Assembly (NCBI RefSeq): GCF_003675875.1
Contig: NZ_RCDI01000002.1
Location: forward strand, 188,786-252,785
Direction of reading: 5' to 3'
DNA: 64,000 nt
Origin: Halostella limicola
GTDB lineage: Archaea > Halobacteriota > Halobacteria > Halobacteriales > Natronoarchaeaceae
The translations under genes were made by a program, and so were the position numbers. This document shows, one piece after another, positions 55,428-63,788 of the stretch (position 1 is its first letter; each line of letters opens with the position of its first letter). The notes below the pieces were generated by a model that saw nothing but the letters and a program-made list of their open reading frames with translations, was not told the DNA's origin and did not search any database.

Positions 55428-56639
55428 ATGAGCACGCAGGTACACGCCGCCCTCGACGAGGGCACGGTACGAGAGATCTCGGAATCGCTCGACGAGCCGG
55501 AGTGGCTCCTCGAAACGCGGCTGGAGGCGCTCGAAGCGCTCGACGGCCTCGACATGCCGTCGGTCATCCGCACGCCCGGCCGCGAGTGGACGAACCTCCA
55601 CGACCTCGACTTCGAGGGGTTCGTCGACCCGCTGAACGCCGCGGAGGACAAGGACCAGGTCGGCCCCGACGAGGTCGAGGTCCTCCCGTTCGCCGAGGCC
55701 GTCGACGAGCACGAGGAACTCGTCAAGGAGCACTTCGGCTCCGTCGTCGACCCGCAGGACAACTACCTGACGGCGCTGTCGACGGCGCTGTTCAACACCG
55801 GCACGGTCGTCTACGTCCCCGAGGGCGTCGACGCCGAGGACGTGAAGGTCCGCACCCGGATGAACAGCCGGTCGCTGTTCAACTACACGCTGGTCGTCAC
55901 CGAGGAGTCGTCCTCGGTCACGATCCTCGAACGCCAGAGCACGGGCGAGGACGTCGAGGGCGAGCGCTACTACAGCGGCCTCGTCGAGGTCGTCGCCGGC
56001 GAGAACAGCAACGTGCAGTACGGCTCCCTGCAGAACCTCGATGAGGAGACGTACAACTACACGCTCAAGCGCGGCCACGCCGACACGTACGCCACGATCG
56101 ACTGGATCGAGGGCAACATCGGCTCCCGCCTCACGAAGAGCTCCGTCGAGACCTACCTCAAGGGCGACTCCTCGGAGAGCCAGATCGTCGGCGCGTTCTT
56201 CGGCCACGAGGACCAGCACTTCGACGTGAACGCCCGCGTCTGGCACGAGGCCGAGCACACGACGGCCGACCTCGTGACCCGGGGCGTCCTCGACGACCGA
56301 GCCCGCTCCGTCTACGAGGGGGTTCAGGACGTCGGCTCCGGCGCGTGGGACACCAACTCCTACCAGCGCGAGAACACGCTGATGCTCTCCGACGAGAGCG
56401 AGGCCGACGCGTCCCCGAAGCTGATCATCAACAACCACGACACCGAGGCCTCCCACAGCGCCACGGTCGGACAGGTCAGCGAGGAGGACCTGTTCTACAT
56501 GGAGACCCGCGGTACGGACCCCCAGAGCGCCGAGAACATGCTCGTCGAGGGCTTCTTCGTACCCGTCCTCGACGAGGTCGCCGTCGACGAACTCCGCGAG
56601 GACCTGCGAGAGCTGATCGCCGCGCGCCTGCGCGAGTAA
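55428..56639 (+). CDS. sufD: Fe-S cluster assembly protein SufD
   Basis: A 403-residue SufB-like protein that completes the SufBC2D scaffold. The shared beta-helix features include NTGTVVYVPEGVDAEDVKV, YGSLQNLDEETYNYTLKRG and ESQIVGAFFGHEDQHFDVNA; the end is DELREDLRELIAARL. It starts one base after the sufB stop. No SufS/SufU is in the window, so cysteine desulfurase must be elsewhere. Confidence 0.95.
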   Translation: MSTQVHAALDEGTVREISESLDEPEWLLETRLEALEALDGLDMPSVIRTPGREWTNLHDLDFEGFVDPLNAAEDKDQVGPDEVEVLPFAEAVDEHEELVKEHFGSVVDPQDNYLTALSTALFNTGTVVYVPEGVDAEDVKVRTRMNSRSLFNYTLVVTEESSSVTILERQSTGEDVEGERYYSGLVEVVAGENSNVQYGSLQNLDEETYNYTLKRGHADTYATIDWIEGNIGSRLTKSSVETYLKGDSSESQIVGAFFGHEDQHFDVNARVWHEAEHTTADLVTRGVLDDRARSVYEGVQDVGSGAWDTNSYQRENTLMLSDESEADASPKLIINNHDTEASHSATVGQVSEEDLFYMETRGTDPQSAENMLVEGFFVPVLDEVAVDELREDLRELIAARLRE

Positions 56640-56726
56640 CGCGACGACGTCCGTCTTTTCGCCGTTCGACCGCGTTTCTCGCCGAGAGTAGGGATTCTTA
56701 AGTGACCCCGGCACCGAACGGGAGGT

Positions 56727-57227
56727 ATGAGCCTGGGTCAACGCGTCTCGAGCGACCACCAGCTCGCCCGGCTCCTCCAGATCGGGGTCGTGCTGGAGGA
56801 GGTCGTCGAGGCGCGCGCCTACCGCCACCTGGATTCCCTCTCGGCGTCGGAGCGGGCGGACCTCGACGACGAGATCGTCGAGCTCCTCGAACACGCCGCC
56901 GAGGAGTCGGAGGAGCACCGCGAGCGGCTTGCGGGACTCGTAGAGGAACTCGACGCCGACACCGTCGCCTACGAGGAGATAGAGACGCTCGTCGAGGCCC
57001 GGTACGGACAGACGAGCCCCGACGACTTCGACGGGGTACTGTACGACGCGCTCTGTAACGAGGAGACCGCCTACAAGTTCTACGATGACCTCATCGAGGC
57101 GGTCGAGGCGAGCGACGCCGACTACGCCCTCGACCGCGACCGCCTCCTCGACACGCTGCGGTCGATCCGCGAGGAGGAGGCGGAGGGCGTCGAAGAAGTA
57201 ACGGAGATCATGGAGCGTCGAGAATGA
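56727..57227 (+). CDS. Ferritin-like (rubrerythrin-fold) protein
   Basis: A 166-residue four-helix protein with carboxylate-rich helices: LLQIGVVLEEVVEARAYRHL, LLEHAAEESEEHRERLAGLV and LCNEETAYKFYDDLIEAV. The spacing of Glu and His fits a di-iron ferritin-like fold, but one canonical ExxH in the last helix is absent, so iron binding is likely, not certain. An SD-like gggaggt abuts the ATG. It lies between sufD and an iron-type repressor. Confidence 0.85.
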   Translation: MSLGQRVSSDHQLARLLQIGVVLEEVVEARAYRHLDSLSASERADLDDEIVELLEHAAEESEEHRERLAGLVEELDADTVAYEEIETLVEARYGQTSPDDFDGVLYDALCNEETAYKFYDDLIEAVEASDADYALDRDRLLDTLRSIREEEAEGVEEVTEIMERRE

Positions 57228-57261
57228 ACTGGGACACGCACGGTCGGCAGGGAGGTAACGC

Positions 57262-57690
57262 ATGAACACCGGCGAACAGTACCTGAAGGCGATCTACCTC
57301 GCACAGCGCATCGAGGACGGCCCCGCGGCGACGGGGACGCTCGCGGACATGCTCGACGTCAGCCCCGCCAGCGTCAACGAGATGATCGGCAAGCTGGAGG
57401 AGCGCGGCCTGGCCGACCACGAGAAGTACAAGGGGGTCACCCTCACGGACGAGGGCATCGCCATGGCCGAGGACGCGCTCCAGACGTACTGCATCATCGA
57501 GCGGTTCCTCGCGAACGTCCTCGAGGTCGAGGACTTCCGCGGCGAGGCCCGCGCCCTGGAGAGCGTCATCGACGACACCGTCGCCGAGCGCCTCGACACG
57601 ATCATCGACCGCCGCGACGAGTGTCCCGACTGCTTCGACGCCGAGGCCGACAAGTGCGAGTACCTCGAACCGATCGTCGACGCCGACTGA
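57262..57690 (+). CDS. sirR: DtxR/SirR-family metal-dependent repressor
   Basis: A 142-residue regulator. The winged HTH is TGEQYLKAIYLAQRIEDG and DMLDVSPASVNEMIGKLEER. The metal-binding dimerisation part has YCIIERFLANVLEVED and a Cys-rich end (CPDCFDAEADKCEYL). Family members repress iron or manganese genes when metal is bound. Its place after sufCBD and the ferritin-like gene suggests control of iron use, but no operator was identified. Confidence 0.92.
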   Translation: MNTGEQYLKAIYLAQRIEDGPAATGTLADMLDVSPASVNEMIGKLEERGLADHEKYKGVTLTDEGIAMAEDALQTYCIIERFLANVLEVEDFRGEARALESVIDDTVAERLDTIIDRRDECPDCFDAEADKCEYLEPIVDAD

Positions 57691-57752
57691 GAGGCCTGGC
57701 TGCTCCCGTTCGCTGCTGAGGTTTTTAGTACGCAGCGAAGTACCGCGGACCG

Positions 57753-58493
57753 ATGGACTGTCCCACCTGCGATAGAACGCTCTCCACCGAGCGAGGGATG
57801 TGTCAGCACCACACGAAGGTTCACGGCGAACCGCTCCCCAACCGGACGTGCAAAGGGTGCGATACCGACTTCTACGACCCGAAATCGAGGCGGTCCTACT
57901 GCGACGACTGCAATCCGAACGCCGGCGCGCACAACGGGAACTGGAAAGACGCAAAGGAATCAGCGGAGTGCGAAATCTGCGGAACCAGTTTCGAATATTA
58001 TCCCTCGAACAAGGAAGGTGAATTCTGCACCGATTGCGTCCAAGAGGCCGACGAGTTCCTTGGAACGTCGTCGCACGAACTGCGAGATCTTGAGTTGATC
58101 GAACGGGATTGTAAACATTGCGGGAGTTCGATGACGATCTTACCGTCGACAGACGCCCAGGGGTACGGGAAGTTTTGTGGTCGAGACTGCCTCAGTTCCT
58201 GGCTTTCGGATCAGTGGGGGGACGGCGAACGAGTATACAACGGCCGCTGGAGAGAGGTTAAACGTCGAGCTCTAGACCGGGACGATCATGAATGTCTGCG
58301 TTGTGGAAAAACGAAAGCGGAGATGGGACGCGAACCAGACGTACATCACATAACTCCAGTGCGGGATTTCGAGGATTCTCAGGACGCGCACCGTCTAGAG
58401 AACGTCGTCTGTCTCTGCCGGAGTTGCCACCGATTGGCGGAGATCGATGAAGTACCGACCCCGACACCGGGAGAGACCGAAAGCGACACATAG
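57753..58493 (+). CDS. HNH endonuclease with four zinc-binding modules
   Basis: A 246-residue nuclease. Four Cys/His modules come first: a C2H2 finger (CPTCDRTLSTERGMCQHHTK), then CKGCDTDFY...CDDC, CEICGTSFE...CTDC and CKHCGSS...CGRDC. The C-terminal HNH domain has RWREVKRRALDRDDHECLRC, PDVHHITPVRDF and NVVCLCRSCHRLAE. The GC content of its codons is visibly lower than its neighbours and it lies 23 bases before a tRNA gene, which suggests transfer. It could be a free-standing homing-type or defence nuclease. The ATG follows a tttttagtac TATA-like element about 30 bases upstream. Confidence 0.87.
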   Translation: MDCPTCDRTLSTERGMCQHHTKVHGEPLPNRTCKGCDTDFYDPKSRRSYCDDCNPNAGAHNGNWKDAKESAECEICGTSFEYYPSNKEGEFCTDCVQEADEFLGTSSHELRDLELIERDCKHCGSSMTILPSTDAQGYGKFCGRDCLSSWLSDQWGDGERVYNGRWREVKRRALDRDDHECLRCGKTKAEMGREPDVHHITPVRDFEDSQDAHRLENVVCLCRSCHRLAEIDEVPTPTPGETESDT

Positions 58494-58516
58494 TTCCCTC
58501 CGGTACGTTCGGCTGC

Positions 58517-58589
58517 AGTCCCGTGGTGTAGTGGCCAATCATAGCGGCCTTTGGAGCCGCTGACGGCGGTTCGAATCCGCCCGGGACTA
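58517..58589 (+). tRNA. tRNA-Gln (anticodon TTG)
   Basis: A 73-base cloverleaf. The acceptor AGTCCCG pairs with CGGGACT (58582-58588), followed by discriminator A. The anticodon stem GCGGC/GCCGC encloses the loop CTTTGGA, giving anticodon TTG (reads CAA, Gln). The T arm is GGCGGTTCGAATCCGCC. There is no intron and CCA is not encoded. Confidence 0.95.
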
Positions 58590-58727
58590 TTGTCGTATCC
58601 CTTACACTTAATCGCACCCGAGCCGCTGCAGTAACGAACGGGGCGCTGTCGGGAGAAACGGCGCACTGCGAGACGCCGTTCGAGTCGGTTACCGCAGCGA
58701 GTTCGTCGAAAGCGACCGAAAGACGCG

Positions 58728-60176
58728 CTACTGGTCGGGAAGCTGGTCGTGGCCCTTCAGTACGACCTCGTCGTCCGTGACGCGGTCGATGTGGTCGGCG
58801 CGGAGGGGGTACTCGTCCTCGTCGTCCCACCCGAGCGCGGACTGGATGCGCTCGGTGATGCTCTGGTGGGGGTCGACGTAGATCAGTTCGCCGCCCTCCT
58901 CGACGGCGGTGACTTTGCCGACGTTGTCGCCCCTGTCGTCCACGACCTTCTTGCCGACGTCGTCGTCGGTGAGCGTCGTGTGCATCGAACCCGCCTCGGC
59001 CTCTCCGGCCGCGGTCGTGTCCGCCTCGGCGGTCGTGGTTCCCGTCTCGCCGATGACGCCCTCGCGCTCGTCCGCGGGAACGTCCCGCGTGCTGATCGTC
59101 TCCATCTCGGAGACCTCGCTCGCGGTGACGTCAGCCCGGAGCCGCTTCCGGTCGACGACCTCGTCCTCGACCAGTCGCTCGCGGTCGAAGTGAGTGAGGA
59201 TCCGGTCCTCGTCGTCGAACGTGCTCTCGATGTCGTACTCCGTCATCACGTGGTCCGGCGAGTGGTCGAAGTCGACGATGCCGCCCTCGACGATGGACCG
59301 GTGGAGCCCCTCGACGTCGATGTCGTGGTCCTCGATGCTGTCGGACTCGGTGACTTCGGTCCCCTCGATGTGGCTCTCGACGGTGAACCGCTCGCGGATC
59401 TCGGCGGTGACCGACCACGTCTCGTCGACGTCGAGTTCCGCGTGGTACGGGAAGTCGTCGCCGACGTCGGCGAAGCCGGATCGGGTGGTGTCGGTGTCCC
59501 GGGTCCCGGCGTCGACGGTCTCGTCGGTACTCGTAGTGTCGGCAGTGTCGGCGGTTCCCGTCGACTTGGTTTCGGTGCTCTGGTTGATCGGGCTGTCCGC
59601 CTCGCTGATGCGGTCGGTCGTCGGGTCGCCGAGCGACGAGAAGTACCGGTCGTCGTCGAACGCGCTCCGGTGGTCGACGCCCTCGTCCTCGACGAACTCG
59701 CAGTTCGTGCACTCGCGGCCGACGAGGTCGACGTCGACGACGCGCTTGTCGACGATCTCGCTGTCGACCAGTTCGCTCTCGACGGTCGTCTCCTCGACGA
59801 CCACGGACTCGACGACGGTCGTCTCGGTTATCTCGGTGGTGACGACCTCGCCCTCCATGAGGCGCTCCTCGAACTCGGCCTCGTCCATCCCGCTCCGGCC
59901 GATCAGGTCCTCGCGGCCGGTCACTTCGAGGGGGTCCGCGGCCGCGTCCTCGTGGAGGATGACGACGCGGTCGCGCGCCTCGAGCTCGTCGAAGAACTCG
60001 TCCCAGTCGGCCCGCTCGTAGTCGCCCGTCACGTCCTCCTCGGGGGCGAGACGGAGGTGGTCGCCCGCGCCGCCGGTCGTTCGCACCGGCGCCGCGTCGT
60101 ATCGGTCGGCCCACGTTCGGATCGTTTCCCTGTCCGTCGAAATCTGTCGTTCGTCGTCGGCTGGTGTTTCGGACAC
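58728..60176 (-). CDS. PRC-barrel protein with beta-repeat and acidic linker
   Basis: A 482-residue very acidic protein. A short N-terminal part (RETIRTWADRYDAAP) is conserved-looking. Residues 105-155 or so are a Val/Glu/Thr repeat (TTVVESVVVEETTVESELVD) followed by a CTNC pair. A Thr/Ser linker and a second repeat region follow. The last 85 residues form a PRC-barrel (DDDVGKKVVDDRGDNVGKVT ... YPLRADHIDRV). PRC-barrels occur in RNA-processing and cell-division proteins. The start is GTG at 60176, with a TATA box (gtttatgc, 60203-60211) about 28 bases upstream. Confidence 0.8.
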   Translation of the reverse strand: MSETPADDERQISTDRETIRTWADRYDAAPVRTTGGAGDHLRLAPEEDVTGDYERADWDEFFDELEARDRVVILHEDAAADPLEVTGREDLIGRSGMDEAEFEERLMEGEVVTTEITETTVVESVVVEETTVESELVDSEIVDKRVVDVDLVGRECTNCEFVEDEGVDHRSAFDDDRYFSSLGDPTTDRISEADSPINQSTETKSTGTADTADTTSTDETVDAGTRDTDTTRSGFADVGDDFPYHAELDVDETWSVTAEIRERFTVESHIEGTEVTESDSIEDHDIDVEGLHRSIVEGGIVDFDHSPDHVMTEYDIESTFDDEDRILTHFDRERLVEDEVVDRKRLRADVTASEVSEMETISTRDVPADEREGVIGETGTTTAEADTTAAGEAEAGSMHTTLTDDDVGKKVVDDRGDNVGKVTAVEEGGELIYVDPHQSITERIQSALGWDDEDEYPLRADHIDRVTDDEVVLKGHDQLPDQ

Positions 60177-60514
60177 TGTCTCGAGTGTGCGGTCCTCCGT
60201 GCATAAACGCGGAACACCGTTCCAGCGTTAATCATCACGACGGGAAGTATCCGGTTCGAGTAGTGAGCAACGTATCCGAATTAAACGAAACGGTCGCTCC
60301 GAAACGCCGTCCTGAAAACCCCGATTCTCGCGGGTAGCGGGGTCATGAGCGCCGTTATTGCGAGATTGATCAACGATCGCGTCATGAAGGTTCGTCGCCG
60401 CGAGACTCCGTCGAAGGAAGGCGTTATCCGGACTGTTCACCGCGAAAGGGAGCGGTCGGTGCGAGGAGCGGCGGCTTAAACGCGCTACCGTCGACCTAAC
60501 TCCGGTACGGCCGG
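60177..60514. other. Intergenic region between the MFS gene and the PRC-barrel gene
   Basis: About 340 bases separate these two leftward genes. The left end holds the PRC-barrel promoter. A 31-codon Arg-rich frame at about 60384-60479 has no sign of being a gene. No RNA gene or repeat was recognised. Confidence 0.4.
60203..60211 (-). promoter_or_regulatory. TATA box of the PRC-barrel gene
   Basis: On the minus strand cgtttatgc lies 27-35 bases before the GTG start, consistent with a leaderless transcript. Confidence 0.5.
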
Positions 60515-61735
60515 CTACGGCTCGGGCGCGTACCACGCCAGAACGACGCCGAAGAGGCCAAGTACACCGGCGACCGCGAACGCCGTCCCGTAGCCCGTCG
60601 CGCCGATGAGGGAGCCGGCCGCGATGGGCGCAGCGAACGCGCCGGCGAGGCCGACGCTCGTCAGGACAGCCACGGCGGTGGCGGCGACGGCCGGATCGAC
60701 CAGTTCGCGGACGTAGGCGAACACGAGCCCCAGACAGAGCTGGATGGCGAACCCGGTGACGAGCAGCGCCCCGACGACCACCGGGACGGACCGGAGGCCG
60801 GTGAATCCCCCGACGATCGGGGTGGACACGAGGAAGGCGATCAGGATGATCGGCCGTCGGCGCCCGCCGAACAGGCGGTCCGAGAGGACGCCGCCCGTTA
60901 CCCGCGCGAGGATACCGACGGCGGGGAAAAGCGCTGTGAGGAGGCCGCTGAGCCCGAGCGCCAGCCCGAGTTCCTCGGTGAGATACGACGGCGACCAGGT
61001 GTTGACGAACAGGTACAGCGAGTACGCCAGAAATCCAAGCACGCCGACGGTCCAGACGCGCCGGTTCGTGACGACGGACCTGAGCTCGGCCGCCGTCGGG
61101 GCCGGGGTGTCCGACGCGCGGCCCTGACCGCGGCTGGTCGGCCAGAACAGCGCGAGGCCGACGACCGCGACGGCGACGAACGCGGGGAACACGGCCGGCC
61201 ACCCGAACGCGTCGGCGACCACCGGGCCGGCGCCCTGCCCGGCGGCGAACCCGACCGGGCCGCTGGCGGTGAACGTCGCCACGGCGGTCGCCTGGCGGTC
61301 GGCGTCGAACGACCGGCCGACGATGTCGATACCGGCGTTCCAGACGACGACGTAGGCGAGGCCGCCCAGCGCGCGGGAGGCCAGAAGCGACCGGTACGCG
61401 CCGGCCGTCGCCGCCGCCCAGCCCCAGACGCCGACGACCGCGAACAGGCCGACGGCCGCCGCGACCGCCCACCGCGAGTTCGTCCGGTCGAGCGCGACGC
61501 CGACCGGGAGGGAGGCGACCACGGCCGTCCCGAACATCACGCTGACGAGCAGGCCGGCGGCCGAGGGACCGACACCCAGCGACGCGCGGATGAGCGGCGT
61601 GACGCTCGCCGGGACGAGTTCGTACGCGCCGAGCGCCGCCGACATGAGGCTGGCGCCGGCGACGAGCCCCCAGCGAGCCCGTTCGCTCGTCGCTACCGGA
61701 CCGACCGCCGTCTCCGATCGCTCTCCGTGCGACAC
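60515..61735 (-). CDS. MFS transporter
   Basis: A 406-residue major facilitator carrier with 12 predicted helices. The loop 2-3 motif is GVALDRTNSRW, and GGVLSDRLFGGRRRPI is the equivalent loop in the second half. The profile is similar to the CynX/NarK-like or sugar-phosphate-like subgroup, but the substrate is unknown. The start is GTG at 61735. It stands alone, with an independent 5' region. Confidence 0.88.
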   Translation of the reverse strand: MSHGERSETAVGPVATSERARWGLVAGASLMSAALGAYELVPASVTPLIRASLGVGPSAAGLLVSVMFGTAVVASLPVGVALDRTNSRWAVAAAVGLFAVVGVWGWAAATAGAYRSLLASRALGGLAYVVVWNAGIDIVGRSFDADRQATAVATFTASGPVGFAAGQGAGPVVADAFGWPAVFPAFVAVAVVGLALFWPTSRGQGRASDTPAPTAAELRSVVTNRRVWTVGVLGFLAYSLYLFVNTWSPSYLTEELGLALGLSGLLTALFPAVGILARVTGGVLSDRLFGGRRRPIILIAFLVSTPIVGGFTGLRSVPVVVGALLVTGFAIQLCLGLVFAYVRELVDPAVAATAVAVLTSVGLAGAFAAPIAAGSLIGATGYGTAFAVAGVLGLFGVVLAWYAPEP

Positions 61736-61791
61736 GGCAGAGGGGTTCAGCCGCCGGTCGTATCAAGCTGTCGCGACGGCGCGAGCGGACG

Positions 61792-62115
61792 CTACGGCCC
61801 GATCCCCTCGACAGGCGTGGTCGTCTCGCAGTTCGGGCACGTCGCCCGGTCCGCCGACCCGGTGTGCTGCCACGTCTTGCCGCACTCGTGGCAGGTCACC
61901 TCGACCGGGTCCGGCAGCGTATCGGCGTCGGCCTGCCTGTTGTGCAGGCGCGAGGCGACGGCGTAGAGGTCGCCGATGTCGTCCTCCCGGAGGGGGAGCG
62001 CGTCTCCCTCGTCGGAGCGCAGCCAGTAGGCGGGCGATTCGTCGTCCGTCGCGGGAACGACCGCGATCGACCCCTCGCTCTCGACCGGGTCGCGGTCGTC
62101 GTCGTCGTCGGTCAT
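61792..62115 (-). CDS. Small zinc-ribbon protein
   Basis: A 107-residue acidic protein. The N-terminal half includes GSIAVVPATDDESPAYWLRS and LPLREDDIGDLYAVASRLHN; the C-terminal half is a zinc ribbon (VTCHECGKTWQHTGSADRAT, CPNCETTTPVEGIG). The role is unknown. It overlaps nothing and is divergent from the duplicated-domain gene. Confidence 0.78.
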   Translation of the reverse strand: MTDDDDDRDPVESEGSIAVVPATDDESPAYWLRSDEGDALPLREDDIGDLYAVASRLHNRQADADTLPDPVEVTCHECGKTWQHTGSADRATCPNCETTTPVEGIGP

Positions 62116-62205
62116 TTCGTCTCCCGTACGTCCCGCGACGGCATCGTTCTAGGGTTGGGCGTCGGTTTCGGGAGGGTTATCCCCCTCGGTTCCCTGCTCC
62201 GAACG

Positions 62206-62928
62206 ATGATAGAGGGCACAGACGCCGACGTCGCGTCGGCCGACGACGCCGCGGAACGGCGCGACGAGGTCGTGGCGGCGGTGGCCGACCACGCCGGCCG
62301 GATCGCGCGCGAGCTGGCGCTGCTCAAAGGGGGCGATTACGGGCAGGAGTCGTTCAGCACCGACGCCGCCGAGTGGACGGTCAAGTACGAGGCGGGCGCG
62401 CTCCGATATCTCCGGTACGACGGGAAGTCGGGGGGCGAGATATACGTGATCTCGGAGCACCAGCCGCCGGACCCGGAGGACCTCGCCACCGCGATGGCGG
62501 ACTACGACGCCTTCGTCGCGGCGTTTAACGAGTACGTCGAGTCGCTGTCGGGCGTGCTGGACGGCGTCGACGCCGACTTCCCGGAGGCTGCGTCGACGGA
62601 AACCGTCGTCGCCGAGCGGGACCGGATCGTCGACCGGATCCGCGACGTGGCGGACGCGATGGCCGGCGAACTGCACCGCTACGAGGGGACGGACTACGGC
62701 GAGTTCTCGGCGCGGGCGGCGGGCAAGCGCTGGACGCTCAAGCGCGACGGCGCGCAGGTCTCTTACCTCCGCGTCGGCGGCGAGGGCGGTGTCTACCTCC
62801 TCTCGCAGTACGGACCCCCGTCCGCGCGGGACCTGCGGACGCACGTCGACGGCGTCCGCGAGTTCGTCGCGGCGTTCAACGAGCACGTCGAGGAACTCGA
62901 ATCCGACCTGTCGACCGTCTCGTTCTGA
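62206..62928 (+). CDS. Protein made of two tandem copies of one domain
   Basis: A 240-residue protein with internal duplication. The first unit (residues about 25-120) and the second (about 145-237) share DYG-(Q/E)-(S/F), W-T-(V/L)-K, YLR-x-x-G and FVAAFNE-(Y/H)-VE. Each unit has a helix, a beta sheet centred on IYVISEHQPP or VYLLSQYGPP, and a last helix. I do not recognise the family. The ATG at 62206 follows a TATA-like gggttatcc about 27 bases upstream. Confidence 0.78.
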   Translation: MIEGTDADVASADDAAERRDEVVAAVADHAGRIARELALLKGGDYGQESFSTDAAEWTVKYEAGALRYLRYDGKSGGEIYVISEHQPPDPEDLATAMADYDAFVAAFNEYVESLSGVLDGVDADFPEAASTETVVAERDRIVDRIRDVADAMAGELHRYEGTDYGEFSARAAGKRWTLKRDGAQVSYLRVGGEGGVYLLSQYGPPSARDLRTHVDGVREFVAAFNEHVEELESDLSTVSF

Positions 62929-62930
62929 CG

Positions 62931-63788
62931 CTACGGGGCGCCTCCGCCGTCCGACTGGTCGCCGCCGGCGTCGGCCGCGGCGGCGACTGGGTCGTCCGAC
63001 TCGCCCGCGTCGAACGCAGACACGGCGTCGATGCGCGACGAGAGAAGCCCCCGGAGCCAGACGAGCAGGCCGTGGTCGACGCCGCGACACCAGACGGCCG
63101 TCGCCTCCGTCACTCCCGGGAGGTCCCCCTCTCTGGCGGCGCTGAGCAGGACCGCGTCGCGGTCGACCATCACGGCGTGGGACGGGCAGTGCCCCCGCGT
63201 CGCCGCCGCCTCGAACCCGCCGTACACCGAGACGTCGGCCCGGGGAACCGCCTCCCTGATAGCCGCGCCGACGGGTTCCGACGGCACCTCCGCGAGAACC
63301 CGGATCCCCCGCTCCGCGAGCGTCGCGACCCGGCCCAGTACGTCGTCGCCGAGCGCTCCCTCGGCGGCGACGAGGAGGTACACCTCCGATTCCGCGTCGT
63401 CGAGCAGCGTCAGCGTCCTGCTGACGACGTGGTCGCGGCTGGAGATCTCCCAGACGCCCCGCTCCGACCGGCGGTGGTCGTCGAGCGCGTCGAGCGTCTC
63501 GTCGACCTCGTCGAGCGCCGAGCGGAAGTCGCGTTCGAACACGGACAGCACCTCGTGCTCATCGACCGCCCTGTACCGACGGGGGTCCGAGCGCTGCACG
63601 TCGACGAGACCGCGTTCCGAGAGGCGGTCGAGGGCGTCGTACACGCGCGATCGCGGCACCTCGGAGATCTGGCTGACCTCCTTCGCGGTCCCCGACCGGA
63701 TCTTCGAGAGCGCGACGAAACAGCGGGCCTCGTACTCGGTCAGACCGATCGATTCGAGCGCGGCGACCGCCTCCTCGTCGCCGCTCAT
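62931..63788 (-). CDS. TrmB-family transcriptional regulator
   Basis: A 285-residue regulator. The TrmB-type winged HTH is LESIGLTEYEARCFVALSKI and VPRSRVYDALDRLSERGLVD. A coiled region follows, then a C-terminal ligand-binding-like part (EVYLLVAAEGALGDDVLGRV) and VMVDRDAVLLSAAREGD. TrmB proteins sense sugars and control transport and metabolism genes. The start overlaps the upstream gene's stop by 4 bases, so they are co-translated. The Ala/Asp/Gly tail is low complexity. Confidence 0.87.
   Translation of the reverse strand: MSGDEEAVAALESIGLTEYEARCFVALSKIRSGTAKEVSQISEVPRSRVYDALDRLSERGLVDVQRSDPRRYRAVDEHEVLSVFERDFRSALDEVDETLDALDDHRRSERGVWEISSRDHVVSRTLTLLDDAESEVYLLVAAEGALGDDVLGRVATLAERGIRVLAEVPSEPVGAAIREAVPRADVSVYGGFEAAATRGHCPSHAVMVDRDAVLLSAAREGDLPGVTEATAVWCRGVDHGLLVWLRGLLSSRIDAVSAFDAGESDDPVAAAADAGGDQSDGGGAP

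Noticed and set aside
60384-60479. 31-codon plus-strand frame in the gap before the MFS gene
   Set aside because: It is Arg-rich with weak codon bias, has no SD or TATA support and no recognisable homology.
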